Assembly (NCBI GenBank): GCA_030035585.1
Contig: CM057465.1
Span: forward strand, 5,865,501-5,929,500
DNA length: 64,000 nucleotides
Source of the DNA: Dugong dugon
Lineage: Eukaryota > Chordata > Mammalia > Sirenia > Dugongidae
Direction: 5' to 3'
Positions 9,256-20,090 of the stretch are shown here, piece by piece (the first letter of the stretch is position 1; each line of letters starts with the position of its first letter). The notes under the pieces were generated by a model. It was not told the DNA's origin, did not search any database, and saw nothing but the letters and a program-made list of their open reading frames with translations. The translations under genes were made by a program, and so were the position numbers.

Positions 9256-9464
9256 GGAGCCCTGGCCGCACAATGGTTAAAGTGCTTGGCTGCTAACAGA
9301 AAAGTCAGCGGTAAGAACCTACCAGCAGCTTTGCGGGAGAAAGACCTGGCAATGTGTTCCCTTAAAGATTACAGTCTAGGAAACCCTATGGGACAGTTCT
9401 ACTGCGTCACATGGAGTCACTATGAGTCGGAATCGACTCGATGGCACCCAGCAACGACAACACA
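9256..9464 (+). mobile_element. AfroSINE, AAC-tail class
   Basis: The head is GGAGCCCTGGCCGCACAATG. The tail TATGAGTCGGAATCGACTCG-ATGGCACCCAGCAACGACAAC is the same as the RTE 3' end. A complete copy. Confidence 0.9.
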
Positions 9465-9479
9465 GAAAGTGAACCAGAC

Positions 9480-9616
9480 CAGGAAGGATCTTCTCCCTAG
9501 AGCCAACAGAGACAGGGAGACTGGGAGAGAGAGAAAGAGAGCATGATTCTGTTTGCACCCTGAATAAGACTTCTAGCCTCCAGAGACAACACATTCCCAT
9601 TCTTTAAACCACCCAC
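9480..9616 (+). mobile_element. Older MaLR LTR 3' fragment (tentative)
   Basis: GCCTCCAGAGACAACACATT and CATTCTTTAAACCACCCA resemble the 3' end of an older mammalian MaLR LTR (the part before TTTGTTATGGCAG). The next LTR is inserted right after the CCCAC here. Confidence 0.4.
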
Positions 9617-10129
9617 TGTCATGGATTGAATTATGTCCCTCCAAAAATATGTGTATCAATTTGACCGGGCCATGATTCTCTGTATTGTGTGATTGTCCTT
9701 CATTTTGTGATCGCAATTTTATGTTAAAGAGGATTAGGGTGGGGTTGTATGACACCCTTACTAAGGTCACATCCCTGATCCAATGTAAAGGGAGTTTCCC
9801 TGGGGTGTGGCCTGCACCACCTTTTATCTTACAAGAGATAAAAGGAAAGGGAGGCAAGCAGAGAGTTGGGGAACCTCATACCTCCAAGAAAGCTGCGCCA
9901 GGAGCAGAGCACGTCCTTTGGACCTGATGTTCCTGCACTGAGATGCTCCCAGACCAAGGGAAGACTGATGACAAAGACCTTCCTCACAGCGAACAGAGAA
10001 AGCCTTCCCCTGGAGCTGACGCCCTGATTTGGACTTGTAACCTACTGGACTGTGAGAGAATACATTTCTCTTTGTTGGAGCCATCCACCTGTGGTATTTC
10101 TGTTTGAGCAGCACTAGATGACTAAGATG
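9617..10129 (+). mobile_element. MaLR-type solo LTR, full length
   Basis: Starts TGTCATGGATTGAATTATGT and ends CAGCACTAGATGACTAAGATG, about 513 bases. The flanks CCCAC (9612-9616) and CTCAC (10130-10134) form a 5-bp target duplication with one mismatch, the size expected of ERVL/MaLR elements. No internal region is attached. Confidence 0.88.
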
Positions 10130-10654
10130 CTCACCTTGTGTTTTTTCTGAAGATTAAGGTCTGCCGTCTGTCCTCTGCCATTCCCGAACCCTATAGCTTA
10201 TTGATGCTCAGTCTCTGACTGTCAAACCTTGCCTACAGAGGAGAGCCACCACTGGGATTCCCAACCAAAGCCATCCATCCTCGTTAATGCATCCTTTACT
10301 GCCTCAGGGAAGGGAATGTACAAGAAACACAGTCAGATGGTGGGTTCCCAGGTCCTGTATAGACATTCCACTCTGCCATTCTCACTTCCCTGCCTTGTGA
10401 CCCCTTCTGCAACCCACTTCATTTACAACAAGCAAGCTTTGCAGGCAAGCTGCAAGGAGCCCTTCCTAGCAGTATAGTAAGAGACAGCCTGAGGCCAGGT
10501 GCTGTCCAGGTGCATCCATGTGAAGCTGCCTGAAGCTTGTGTGGAATGGGTCACCATAGCAGTGGCTTGAACAAGAGATGGGGCTCACAGGACTTTGAAG
10601 GAATGAGCAATAAGTGTCTAAACCAAATGTAAGTTCCATGAAAACATAATTCTG
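10130..10654. other. Low-copy stretch, nothing recognised
   Basis: No repeat or exon is visible. It precedes an L2 tail. Confidence 0.3.
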
Positions 10655-10745
10655 ATCTGCCTTGCTCATTGCTGTATCTCCAACCCCTGGAACAGTGTCA
10701 GGTTCAAAATAGGAACTCAGTAAGTATTAGTTGAATAAATGAATT
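10655..10745 (+). mobile_element. L2 LINE 3' end
   Basis: TTGCTGTATCTCCAACCCCT, GGAACAGTGTCAGG and AACTCAGTAAGTATTAGTTG-AATAAATGAAT form the classic L2 3' terminus with its AATAAATG-type tail. Confidence 0.75.
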
Positions 10746-11690
10746 AAGTAATATCAAGTGGGATTTAATATCAGCTAGTTAAATATATTTAAAGCAAATA
10801 TGTTTTAAAAATTATAGGACTATCATTGGGAAAGGTAGACTAATAAATAGAATAGAAAATCTAGAAAGAGATGAAGGTGTGGGGTATAAGTTTCTCGGTT
10901 TGGGTACATATTTCTTGTAAAGGATGGAATAACTGGCAACCATTCTGAAAAAATGGAGCTTTGGTGGCGCAGTTGTTAAGAACTGTGGCTGCTAACCCAA
11001 AGGTTGACTGTTTGAATCCACCAGCTGCTCCTTGGAATTAGCAGACACAGAATTTAAAGAACCTATTATAAATACATTCGAAGAATTAAAGAAAGATACA
11101 TTCAAAGGAAAATATGTTCAAGGAATTAAAGGAAAATATGGTAACAATGGGGGAACTGATAGATTCTCCATAGACAAATGAAGACTATTTCTTAAAATGG
11201 AAATTCTAGAGCTGAAAAGTACGTTAAAATGAAAAACCCACTAGATGAACACCAATTCTGAAGAAAGGATCCATAAATTTGAAGATAAATTAATAGAAAT
11301 TATTCAATCCAAAGAAAAGAAAATTCTAGAAAAAAAAATAACAGAACCTCAGAGACCTGGGGAACAATATCAAGTGGTCCAAATATATGTAATTAGAATC
11401 CCAGAAGGAGAGGAGGGAGAGAGACGGGGAAGAGAGAATTTGATGAAATAATGCTTGGAAACTTCCAGATATCAAAGGAAAACATTAACTTACAGACTGA
11501 AGAAGCTCAACAAACCCCAAACAGGGTAAACATGAGAAAAACCACTCCTAGACAAATCATTGTCCAATTGCCAAAAGCCAAAGAAAAAAGGGAAAATCTT
11601 GAGAGATTCAGGGAAAAAAAAGACATGTCCTTGAAGGGGAACAATGATATAATTAACAGCTGGCTTCTCATCAAGAAATAAGGGAGAGAA
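10746..11690 (+). mobile_element. Old L1M/HAL1 relic with ORF1 remnants
   Basis: GACTATCATTGGGAAAGGTA and AATAGAAAATCTAGAAAGAG look like L1 ORF2-type sequence. From 11037 the sequence reads as L1 ORF1: a coiled-coil-like Lys/Glu-rich part, IRIPEGEEGE-like residues at about 11395-11425, then a remnant of the conserved RRM/CTD region ending near 11680 (ATTAACAGCTGGCTTCTCAT). Frames are broken by frameshifts near 11450. An AfroSINE head (10955-11036) splits the relic. The ORF1-like part is consistent with HAL1 or L1M; I cannot tell which. Confidence 0.55.
10955..11036 (+). mobile_element. AfroSINE head only
   Basis: Only the tRNA-like part is present: GGAGCTTTGGTGGCGCAGTT, GGCTGCTAACCCAAAGGTTG, TTTGAATCCACCAGCTGCTC. 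The body and tail are missing. Confidence 0.85.
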
Positions 11691-11965
11691 ATCCAGAGAC
11701 TGTTTTTCTTTTTGTCTAATTCACTAATTATAACTTTATCTTTATTTGCTTTTCTATGACTTCGCTAGGTTTAATTTGTTACTTTTTCCTAATTTCTTGA
11801 GTTGAATGCTTAATTAATTCATTTTCGTTCTTTCTTCTTGGAAATGAAATTCTTTTACACTATTTGGAAACGAATGTCTTACCTATGAATTTTCCTCTGA
11901 GTGCAGCTTTGCCTGACATTTACCAGTATTTAATAGAAAATTTCTCATTTTCATTATTTTCTAGG
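11691..11965 (-). mobile_element. Old L1 ORF2 fragment (antisense)
   Basis: AT-rich sequence with TTCCTCTGAGTGCAGCTTTG and ATTTCTTGAGTTGAATGCTT, the antisense of old L1 ORF2. It is continued by the piece at 12180-12375. Confidence 0.6.
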
Positions 11966-12179
11966 TCCGTGCTCCTGGAGTATGTTCCCGTCCCCACCAA
12001 ACTCCAGCCGACCTCAGGGATGCAGCACTTTATTAGAGAATGATCCATGGAGGAGGCAATTATTCAACTAGGGCAACATTTGAATCTCTAGGGTGGAGGG
12101 AGAGGGGAAGGAAGGCAAGCAAAGCTTGAAAACATCCCCCCAGAAGATCTTCCTCCAAGCTGAGAATCAATACAGTATT
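11966..12179. other. Unrecognised insert between two L1 pieces
   Basis: This stretch separates two L1 fragments that look contiguous in the ancestral element, so it may be an insertion. I do not recognise it and see no terminal repeats. Confidence 0.3.
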
Positions 12180-12375
12180 GCAGGTGGGTTTGATTTCCTT
12201 TTCAACCTAAGAGTTGTTTAGGAGAGAATTTTGGAAATTTCAAATGGTTGATTTTGTTTTCAGTTTTGTTATTTATTATCAACTTTTGTCATTCTGCTTG
12301 TTTGCATTCTAGTCTGACAATAGAGCTGTACTATAAACAATTGGAATTTAGTACGATTATTTTGTGGCAGATGTT
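12180..12375 (-). mobile_element. Old L1 ORF2 fragment (antisense), continued
   Basis: TTTCCTTTTCAACCTAAGAG-TTGTTTAGG, later TTTGGAAATTTCAAATGGTT and ACAATAGAGCTGTACT, follow the same antisense L1 order as the preceding piece. Confidence 0.5.
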
Positions 12376-12654
12376 TGCAAATGTCCTGTGGGTACTTGGA
12401 CTCGCAGGTGCTCAGGTGGGGTTCAGCAGATGTGAAAAGACTCCAGCAGCCTGAGGGGCCACCAGAGCCCAGCCCCCACCTGCCTCTCCCTTCCCACACC
12501 CATTCCTACTTCTCCCCAGCTGGAACAAACAGCAGGGGAGTCACGACAGACCCAGCTCCCTGGAAGCTTGTCCTGGAGGGTTGCCAGCATTCAGGGTCAG
12601 TACTTCCTCCAGCTAAATACTAACTGGAGTTAGCAGGAGCTTCAGATACACACA
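12376..12654. other. Low-copy stretch, nothing recognised
   Basis: GC-rich unique DNA with no named repeat or exon signal. Confidence 0.3.
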
Positions 12655-12842
12655 AATAATAACGTTCATTAATGGTAACGTTTATTAATGCAGTTTGTGC
12701 ACTGGGCACTGTCCTGAGCACTTTATGAGGTGGATCCTCTCATTCATCCCTCACAACAACTCTACGAGGTGAGTGCCATTATTATCTCCATTTCACAGAT
12801 AGGGACTCCGAGGCACAGAGGGGTTAGTAACTAGCTCGAGGT
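12655..12842 (-). mobile_element. MIR SINE
   Basis: GCACTGGGCACTGTCCTGAG, ATCCCTCACAACAACTCTAC and CCATTTCACAGATAGGGACT-CCGAGGCACAGAGGGG are the antisense MIR core in the correct order. Confidence 0.85.
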
Positions 12843-12884
12843 CTATGCATGGGCTCTGTACCTGGAGTGAGAGACCTGAGAAAG

Positions 12885-12965
12885 TGTCCAGTCCAGCCTG
12901 CTCATTTTACAGAGGAGGAAACTGAGGCCCACAGAGGTTTAAAGGCATGCACAAGGCCGCAGGGG
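12885..12965 (-). mobile_element. MIR fragment
   Basis: CATTTTACAGAGGAGGAAAC-TGAGGCCCACAGAGG is a second antisense MIR core directly downstream of the first. Confidence 0.7.
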
Positions 12966-13661
12966 CTCCCTTTCCAGATGCTGTATCTCATTCCTGCTCG
13001 GATGTCACTCCACTGTACCCCATTTCCTCCACTCCAGTCAGCCCTCACTCTGTCCTGAACTTGGATCACTGGGGATACTGACATGCGGCACACAAATCCC
13101 TCCCACCCTGATACTGTTGCCATCATACTGGCCCAGTGCCCATATGGACAACACTTCCTTAACCCCTGCCTCTCACCTCCTGGGGCCTTCTCCTCCCTCC
13201 ACCTCAGAAAGTGACTCCTGAGGCCTACCTGGACCTTGGTGGTTCTAGAAGTTTCTCCACCCTTGAAAGCTTAAATTCAAGCTCCCCACTCTCCCATTTG
13301 CCCACTCCACTAACCACTCTAGTCCCCTGGTGCATGCCCTTCCTTCCCTTCCCAGCTGAGGCCAAGGCCCCTAGTAGTTGCTATCTAGGAAATAACCACA
13401 CTTCCATGGTTCTGTTCTCATAACTTGTCTCTTAGCAAAACCCTCAACATGGTTCCATCTAATTCATCTGATGCTACCTTCCAGGCCACACTCTGGATGC
13501 TGAGAGCTGCTGGAGAAAATCACATCTCACAGACAGAGAAGAACCTCCCCCCACACCCAGTCACTTCCCAGAGTCCCCATCTCTCTCATTCTACCAGTGG
13601 TTATTTCAAACTTCCACTCTTGAAACCTCTTCCCTACTCTCCCTTTCTCTTATCAGTTGAG
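12966..13661. other. Low-copy C/T-rich stretch
   Basis: Pyrimidine-rich DNA on the plus strand, possibly very old L2-like sequence (ACCTCCTGGGGCCTTC, GCAAAACCCTCAACATGG), but too diverged to name. No exon signal. Confidence 0.3.
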
Positions 13662-13862
13662 ATAACCCATTGCTGTCGAGTTGATTCAATTCCAACTCAT
13701 AGAGACCCTATAGGACAGGGTAGAACTGCTCCATAGGGTTTTCTAGGCTGTAACCTTTACGGGAGCAGATTGCTGGGTCTTTCTGTTGTGGAGCGGCTGG
13801 TAGGTTCAAATCACCGACCTTTTGGTTAGCAGCCAAACACTTAACCACTACCCCACTAGGGC
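13662..13862 (-). mobile_element. AfroSINE, full length
   Basis: The plus strand starts TAACCCATTGCTGTCGAGTT and ends GTTAGCAGCCAAACACTTAA-CCACTACCCCACTAGGGC, a complete antisense copy of the ATGGGTT-tail class. Confidence 0.9.
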
Positions 13863-13999
13863 AGTTGAAACAGAAGAGAGAAAATAGGCGTTAAGACCAC
13901 AAAATGGCAGCCATCAGAGATGTCATTCTATCATTCCCACCTTCTGGGTCTTCTCCATCCTGAAGAAAGACATTAGTACTTGGAATGGAAAAAAAAAAG

Positions 14000-14200
14000 A
14001 CCAAACCTGTTGACAGTGAGTCTATTCCAACTCACGGCCACCGTGTGTGTGTCAGAGTAGAACTGCTCCATAGGGTTTTCAATGGCTGTGACCTTTTGCA
14101 AGTAGATCACTTTATTCTCAGGCAACTCTGGGTGGGTTCAAACCACCAACCTTTTGGTTAGTGGTGGAACACTTAATCATTTGTGCCATTGGGGGACTTT
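14000..14200 (-). mobile_element. AfroSINE, full length
   Basis: ACCAAACCTGTTGACAGTGA at the tail and TTAGTGGTGGAACACTTAAT at the tRNA-like head. Complete antisense copy. Confidence 0.88.
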
Positions 14201-14227
14201 GGAATAAAAGGAACCGTTGAATATTGA

Positions 14228-14360
14228 GGGAGCTTGGCTATTAACCAAAAGGTCAGCAGTTCGAATCCACCAGTCACTCTTTGGAAACCCTATGGGGCAG
14301 TTCTACTCTGTCCCATAGGGCTATTATGAGTCAGAATCAATTCGACAGCAATGGGTTTTG
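14228..14360 (+). mobile_element. AfroSINE, 5'-truncated and internally deleted
   Basis: The A box is missing. It starts in GAGCTTGGCTATTAACCAAA, keeps the B box (CAGTTCGAATCCACCAG), has lost the middle of the body, and ends AGCAATGGGTTTTG. With the copy at 14000 it forms a head-to-head inverted pair. Confidence 0.85.
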
Positions 14361-14364
14361 AATA

Positions 14365-14580
14365 CTGAGAAGGATAAATTAAAAATAAGAGCTCACACAT
14401 CCTGGTGAACTGAGGATACATGCTAAGGATGAGAAGAAAATTCTAAAAGCTTCTAGGAAGAATAAACATATTACCTACTTACAAGGAGACAAAAATATTG
14501 ACATCAGACTTCTCATCAGCAACACTGGAGGCAAGAAGACTGAGGAGAAATATCTTAGAAGTTCTGCCTGAAAATAACTT
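14365..14580 (+). mobile_element. HAL1/L1 ORF1 relic
   Basis: AAGAAAATTCTAAAAGCTTC, ATCAGACTTCTCATCAGCAA and CACTGGAGGCAAGAAGACTG are the C-terminal ORF1 region of HAL1/L1M in sense orientation. The frame is broken. Confidence 0.6.
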
Positions 14581-14584
14581 TGAG

Positions 14585-14770
14585 TGTGGAAACCTCTTCC
14601 TAGCTGTGTCTGGCTTTCCTGGCTGTTCCTCATTGGCCACTGCACACTCACTTCTTACCTGAGTAAGTCACTCAACATCTGCTGGCCTCAGTTTCTTCAT
14701 CTGTAAAATGGGGATAATGATAGTACATCTCATGCTGGGTTGTGGTATGAGGATTAAAGATGTTTATGCA
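14585..14770 (+). mobile_element. MIR SINE
   Basis: GAGTAAGTCACTCAACATCT, GGCCTCAGTTTCTTCATCTG and TAAAATGGGGATAATGATAG are the MIR core in sense orientation. Confidence 0.85.
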
Positions 14771-14828
14771 TAACACATGGGGTCACCATGAGTTGGAATC
14801 GATTCTGACAGCATACAACAACAACATG
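14771..14828 (+). mobile_element. RTE/AfroSINE 3' tail fragment
   Basis: ACATGGGGTCACCATGAGTT-GGAATCGATTCTGACAGC followed by ACAACAACAAC is the shared RTE/AfroSINE terminus with nothing of the body. Confidence 0.7.
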
Positions 14829-15053
14829 CATATATTAGACTTTGGTGCCTGGAAGCTGTTATTTCTAAAATGATCACCCTGGCAAGATCCCCCCAGGGGC
14901 CCAGATGCAAGCTTCTTTCGAGGGTATCCACCAAGGTGTGTGCCATTTCAACATCAGTACCAGTTGATCAGTTGTGATTTATTGTGCTTACTGATATGTT
15001 TGAGTGCATTCCTGACATCTTACTTTGTTTATTCTTTTTACCTAGCTTCCTTA

Positions 15054-15158
15054 AGGATCCCTGGTGGTGCAGTGGTTAAGTGCTCAGCTACTACCAGAAA
15101 GGTCAGCGTGGTTCGAACCCACCAGCCCTCCGAGGGAGAAAGATGTGGCAGTCTGCTT
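15054..15158 (+). mobile_element. AfroSINE 5' half
   Basis: The complete tRNA-like head (GGATCCCTGGTGGTGCAGTG, GGTTCGAACCC B box) runs to GGCAGTCTGC, where the copy stops abruptly. The 3' half is gone. Confidence 0.85.
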
Positions 15159-15524
15159 TCCACTTTTCCTGCCCTACAATGGATTTATTATATTTTCTTT
15201 GTTCCATTTTTTTTTTCCACTCTGTTTGGAATTATCTGTTCTTTCTCTTTGCTCCTAGTGGTTATCCTAAAATATTTTACAGGAATATTTTTCTAGCAAC
15301 TTCTTGAGTTAATCTATATCTTTCCTCAGAGAGAGCAGTGGCCTCAGCCTGCCTCTGCTTCCCTCGGCCCCCACTGGCCCCTCAAACGTGGGTTCCTTAG
15401 GGACTATCCCCTTACAACCTTAACTGGACAGCATCTGCTTCCTGAGTCCACCTAAGATGTCCTGGGCTTTGGCTCCTGGGTGCCCTTGTGGTCTCCCTTT
15501 GTCCTGGATTCATTTTTGTTTGTG
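15159..15524. other. Low-copy stretch, nothing recognised
   Basis: T-rich then GC-rich unique DNA. The truncated AfroSINE upstream suggests a deletion edge at its left border. Confidence 0.3.
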
Positions 15525-15625
15525 CCGGAGGGGAGATGAGCATGGTGGAGCTGGGACTTGAACCCAGGCAGCCTGGCTCCGGAGCCCCCATTCATAACCA
15601 CTGCACCACACTGCATCACCACAGC
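15525..15625 (-). mobile_element. MIR SINE head
   Basis: GAGCTGGGACTTGAACCCAG-GCAGCCTGGCTCCGGAGCCC and AACCACTGCACCACACTGC are the antisense tRNA-related half of MIR. Confidence 0.8.
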
Positions 15626-15639
15626 AACGCTGACCGAAA

Positions 15640-15834
15640 ATCTCATTGCTGTGGGGTTGAGTTCAACTCATAGCTGTAGGACAGAGTAGAACTGCCCCAT
15701 AGTGTTTCCAAGGCTATAAATCTTTATGGAAGCAGACCACCACATCTTTCTCCCACTGAGTGTCTGGTAGGTTCAAACCACTAACTTTTCAGTTAGCAGG
15801 CGAGTGCTTAACCACTGTGTCACCAGGGCACCTC
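15640..15834 (-). mobile_element. AfroSINE, full length
   Basis: TCATTGCTGTGGGGTTGAG at the tail and AACCACTGTGTCACCAGGGC at the head. Complete antisense copy abutting the MIR. Confidence 0.88.
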
Positions 15835-15835
15835 A

Positions 15836-15922
15836 ATAACCTATAAAAGATCTGTCTGTTATTGATCAATGACCTGTTGATAACCTGTCAATGACCTGTT
15901 GATAACCTATAAATGACCTGTC
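15836..15922. repeat. 22-bp tandem repeat, about 3.5 copies
   Basis: Units such as AATGACCTGTTGATAACCTG-TC repeat in tandem at 15872-15915, with worn flanking copies. Simple local array. Confidence 0.75.
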
Positions 15923-17431
15923 AGTAATCCAGAGCCGGCCCCCAGGCATGCCAATGGGCTGGTTCTCAGGGGTCTCCAGGTCAAGCCCCTCCCTGCAGGC
16001 CTTCCTCTCTGCTCTCTGTAAACCCCGACCCTCCCTTCTCTCAGCAGCTGGCCTTGGGGTTCAGGACTGCAGCTGGGAGTGGTTAGGGCCACCTAGGAGA
16101 CATCCTTCCTCTGGAAGGGAAATAGGCCCTGGACACCAAAGTGGCTGCCCGTGTGAGGCAGGGTGGGGCGAGGAGGTAGCCAGCCACGGCTGAGGAGTAT
16201 GGAGGCCCGAGGACAGGGTGTGTTCAGAAGAGGGTGTGCCGGCCACATGCCAGGGCTCCAAGAAGCTCTGTGAGCCAGCGCCAGCAGCCACCCTTGGCTT
16301 TGGTCATATGGAAGCCCTTGTTGACCTCCATGAGAGCCCTTCCATCAAGGTGCAGACGGAACCAGGCCTCATGGGTTGAGAAGTCTGCTGGGGACTGGCC
16401 AGTACAGACACTGTGGGGAGGGCGGGCTGGCTACATGTGGGGGAGGGTGATACCAGGCATTTCTCTAAGAAGGAGCCTGAGTGAGCTGACACTGGAGGGA
16501 AGGGTAGGGAAGACACCCAGAGACAGAAGGAGTTCCCAAGAAGGCGAGGGGATGGGCGGGCCCCGACAAGCAGGTGAGGGCATGGACATGGGTGCCAAGC
16601 CACGTTTGGTGGAACAAGGCAGGGATATCACCGACAAGTGGGTGGAGCGGCAGAGACTTGCTTCCAGCAGACCCATCTACTCACTCCCACTGGGGTTTCC
16701 TCACGGCCCAGGAGCAGAACTTATCTGCATGATGATCACTGGGCTGGGCAGTGCCCTGGGAAACTGCTAGAAGGAAGTCTGAGTGACGGAGACTGACAAG
16801 TCCCAACACACCAAGCTGTGCCGAGTAGCTGTGAGGTTGCTGGGTGGCCAAGGCTGCAGGCCTCAGCCGGCAAGAGGACCTTGGACTCAGACCAAGGAGC
16901 CCCAGCAGGGCAGGATTACCCACTAAGCAAGGTCCGCATGGACCCATTGTGGCTTGCCACCAGTCTGCAGTGCACAGTCTCACCTGTCCCCACCACGTCA
17001 ATGCCGTGGTGAAACCCATGTGAAATTGCTCACCACAGATTAGCAAGTGAATACAATTGAGCCCGTGTGTACCTTGCTCAGTGCACGCCGGTGCATACTG
17101 TGCTCACTGGTTAATCTGCCCTGACCCAGGCCGGGGGCCCAGGTGGGACTCTGCAGGTCGAAGATGAAGGACCCTCCAGTGTCCACCAGCAACACGAGGC
17201 CGCTCAGCCTGCACAGGTGCCTTTTCCTGGGAACATTCCAGAATGGTCCTTGGTCCTTAGTCTTGGTTGAAGGCGGCTCTTTCCCTCCTCTGAGAGTTCA
17301 AAGACATGTCCTCTGAGCTCCGGATTCGCCCTGTGGGCTATTAGAGGACTGTTTCTAGTAGGGCCAGGCTGCCTCGACAGGGAGGGAAACCCTTCACCAT
17401 CTCCAAAGCAATGCGGCTCGTTTCCAGTCAC
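15923..17431. other. 1.5 kb GC-rich low-copy stretch
   Basis: No interspersed repeat is recognised. Open frames up to 178 codons (16234-16770) overlap frames on the other strand and show no codon bias, splice sites or domain that I recognise. It may hold unannotated exons, but I cannot support any. Confidence 0.35.
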
Positions 17432-17990
17432 CCTGATGCCATTCACTCACTCACTCATTCACTCATTCATGCCCTCATTCATCCAGCACTTGTCCATTGG
17501 GAGCCGGCAGGGCCACAGTGAACATGACAGACACCTGCAGGTCACCCTGCAGTTAGGGAGCTGGTTCAGAAGGCTGTTGAACCCTGAGTTGGGGCCAAGG
17601 CAGGGAAGGCTCTGGAGGCCTTAGCTGAGATCCAAGGGGGTGACTTGGGGGAGGGTGGGAAGGGCTTTAGGTGGCAGAGGTGGAGGTGGGAGAAATGTCT
17701 GGTGAAGGGCTGCTGGAGCAGGGGCATGGGTGGCACAGAGGGACAAATGGGAGGGATTCTGGCTGGCAGCAACCATGGTGGCAAGAAGGTCTGGGAGGAG
17801 GCTGCTGAGGTCCTGTGTGTGTGTGTGGGGGGGGGCGGGGTGTTTAAAAGAGCTATAGTGGGACCACCAGGTGGGGGTGGGGAGAAGGGCGTGGTGGACA
17901 AGGATGAGGCCCGGGCTGGCACTGTGGGAGCATCACCCAGAGGAAAGCAGAGGCGGGAGGATCCAGGAAGCTGGTCGGCAGTCATGGGAG
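17432..17990 (-). mobile_element. L2 LINE, 3' end (antisense)
   Basis: CACTCACTCATTCACTCATT at the L2 tail, then TGTCCATTGGGAGCCGGCAG-GGCCACAGTGAACATGACAG, then GAGCAGGGGCATGGGTGGCA, in the antisense L2 order. An imperfect GTGT/G run at 17815-17840 lies within it. Confidence 0.6.
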
Positions 17991-19148
17991 GTCAAGTGTC
18001 CCAGGACCCTTGGGGCAGGCTCAGGGAGAGACCCCCAAGGCACCCCCACCCCCACCAACAGAGCTCCATCCAGCCCATAGCCCGTGACCATCAGCCCCTT
18101 CAGGGTTTGCCTCAACCTGCAGAGATGCACTCAGCCCAAGGTCACGGCCTTCCGGGACCAAAAACTTATTTGGGAGGTGGTCCCAGGAGAAGCGGTGAGG
18201 GAGTGGAGTGAGGGCAGGGAGGGGCAGGCAGCAGTATGGGCTGTTATCAAGGAAGTTATCCCGAGGGAACTGAGGTTCAGTCCCAGGGGGGTGCGATGAG
18301 ACGGTGAAGTGCGTCACCCCTGCAGAGGGGCCTCTGCCAGCCTCCTCCCGCCCGGGGTGGGGGCAGGCTGGTGCAGGGCACCGACATGCTGACATTGGGC
18401 TCACGTGGCTCAAGGCCAGAGACAGTTTCTCCTCGGTGGCATCAAAAACACACTTCACCCATGGGCCAGTCTTGGGTCATTTGTGGGGGGTGCCCTCAGA
18501 AAGGCGTGAGGCCACCAGTATTTGCCGCTGGCACTCCTGAAGCTGTTAGCTCCTCACCCAGAGATGAAAAGAGAAATCTTAGTCCTTTATCCAACCAGCA
18601 CCGCTATCTTCAATCCGCTGCAAGGCTCAGTGAAGGACATGTGCCCCGTGCACCACAGAGGGCAGCTGGGACAGCCTGCCCGGCCCTCCCAGCCCCATCC
18701 AAAGCCCCAGCTCCCTCTCTGGGCCAAGGGATAGCTTTGAGCCTGGCAGCTCAGCCCCCATGGCCTTGTCTAAGTCCCCTTGGCTGCCGAGAGTGTCTGA
18801 ACAGCCAGCCTTTGTCCGGGCGGTCACAGGCTCTGGGGCTCGGTGCCCGGCTGGTTTTTCCCAGGCCTGGCCGGGCAGGCGGAGGTGCTGGAGCCATGGA
18901 AACCACCCGGACCACCTGTCCTGCCCAATCCCTTCTTTCTGCTCAGTTGCATTCCCAGCCTCTGCAGACCTCCTGGGGTGCTGGCCCTGCCCCAGCTGGG
19001 CCCTGGGCAGAGCAGGACTTGGTGGCCCTGGCCCCCACCCATCCTGGCTTCAGCTGGGTCGAGTTCAGAGAGAGTCAAGGGGTCCTGGTGCTCTGGGGTC
19101 CGCCCACCAGCTCCCTGCACCTGTCAGTCTCCAGACGCAGGCTCTGCA
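17991..19148. other. 1.1 kb GC-rich low-copy stretch
   Basis: Nothing recognised. A 330-codon open frame (18371-19363) runs through this stretch and the tandem repeat below. It is Pro/Ala/Gly/Ser-rich without domains and is overlapped by others of similar length, so I do not call it a gene. Confidence 0.4.
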
Positions 19149-19272
19149 GACCATGGGCATTGGGGCGCCTTCCTTTGCAGACCGTGGGCATTGGGGCTCC
19201 TTCCTCTGCAGACCGTGGGCAATGGGGCTCCTTTCTCTGCAGACCGTGGGCATTGGGGCTCCTTCCTCTGCA
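19149..19272. repeat. 31-bp tandem repeat, four copies
   Basis: Four nearly identical 31-bp units (19149, 19180, 19211, 19242) of the form GACCGTGGGCATTGGGGCTC-CTTCCTCTGCA. Only a few bases differ, so the expansion is recent. The unit length is not a multiple of three. Confidence 0.95.
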
Positions 19273-19330
19273 GGGTCCCCTTCTTCTCCAGCCACTTCTC
19301 TGTGGGGCTCAGGGAGGAGGCCCAAAACCC

Positions 19331-19533
19331 AAACCAAACTCATTGCCGTTGAGCAGATTCTGACTCATAGTGACCCTATAAGACAGGGTAGAACTGCCCA
19401 TAGGGTTACCAAGACTGTAATCTTTGTGGTAGAGGACTGCCACATCCTTCTCCCACAGATTGGTTGGTGAGTTCAAACCACTGGTCTTTCAGTTAACAGC
19501 CAAGTGATTAACCACTTTGCCACCAGGGCTCTT
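19331..19533 (-). mobile_element. AfroSINE, full length
   Basis: AAACCAAACTCATTGCCGTT at the tail and TTAACCACTTTGCCACCAGG at the head. A complete, fairly young-looking antisense copy. Confidence 0.92.
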
Positions 19534-19570
19534 TAGGGAGGAGGCCAGCTCTGGGAAATGCTTTCTGATC

Positions 19571-20090
19571 TGCCTTAGTTAGCTAGTGCTGCTATAACAG
19601 AAATACCACAAGTGGATGTCCTTAACAAACATAAATTTACTCTCTCACAGTTTAGGAGGCTAGAAGTCCAAATTCAGGGTGCTAGCTCCAGGAGAAGACT
19701 TTCTCTCTCTGTTGGCTGTGGGGGAAGGTCCTTGTCATCAATCTACCCCTGGGTCTAGGAGTTTCTTAGCACAGGGACTGCAGGTCCAAAGGACACGCTC
19801 CGCTCCCAGCTCCTCTTTCTTGGTGGTAGGAGGTCACTCTCCTCTCTGGTTGCTTCTTTCTTTTATATCTCAAAAGAGATTTACTGAAGATGCAATCTAA
19901 TCCTGTAGATTGAGCCCTGCTTCATTAACATAACTACCTCTAATCTTGCCTCATTAACACCACAGAGGTTAGGATTTACAACGCATTGGATAATCATATC
20001 GGATCACAAAATGGTGGACAATCACACAATACTGAGAATCACAGCCTAGCCAAGTTGACATACATTTTAGGGGGGACACACACACATTTT
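19571..20090 (-). mobile_element. MaLR-type solo LTR (antisense)
   Basis: The plus strand starts TGCCTTAGTTAGCTAGTGCT-GCTATAACAG and carries ATCTCAAAAGAGAT, CTCATTAACA and TTTGTGATCC-type segments in the reverse order of the LTR at 44671. Its 5' end is worn: the last dozen bases before TGACA are not recognisable. Confidence 0.85.

Noticed and set aside
18371-19363. 330-codon plus-strand open frame
   Set aside because: It lies in GC-rich DNA with long overlapping frames on both strands, includes the 31-bp tandem repeat, runs into an AfroSINE, and has no recognisable domain.
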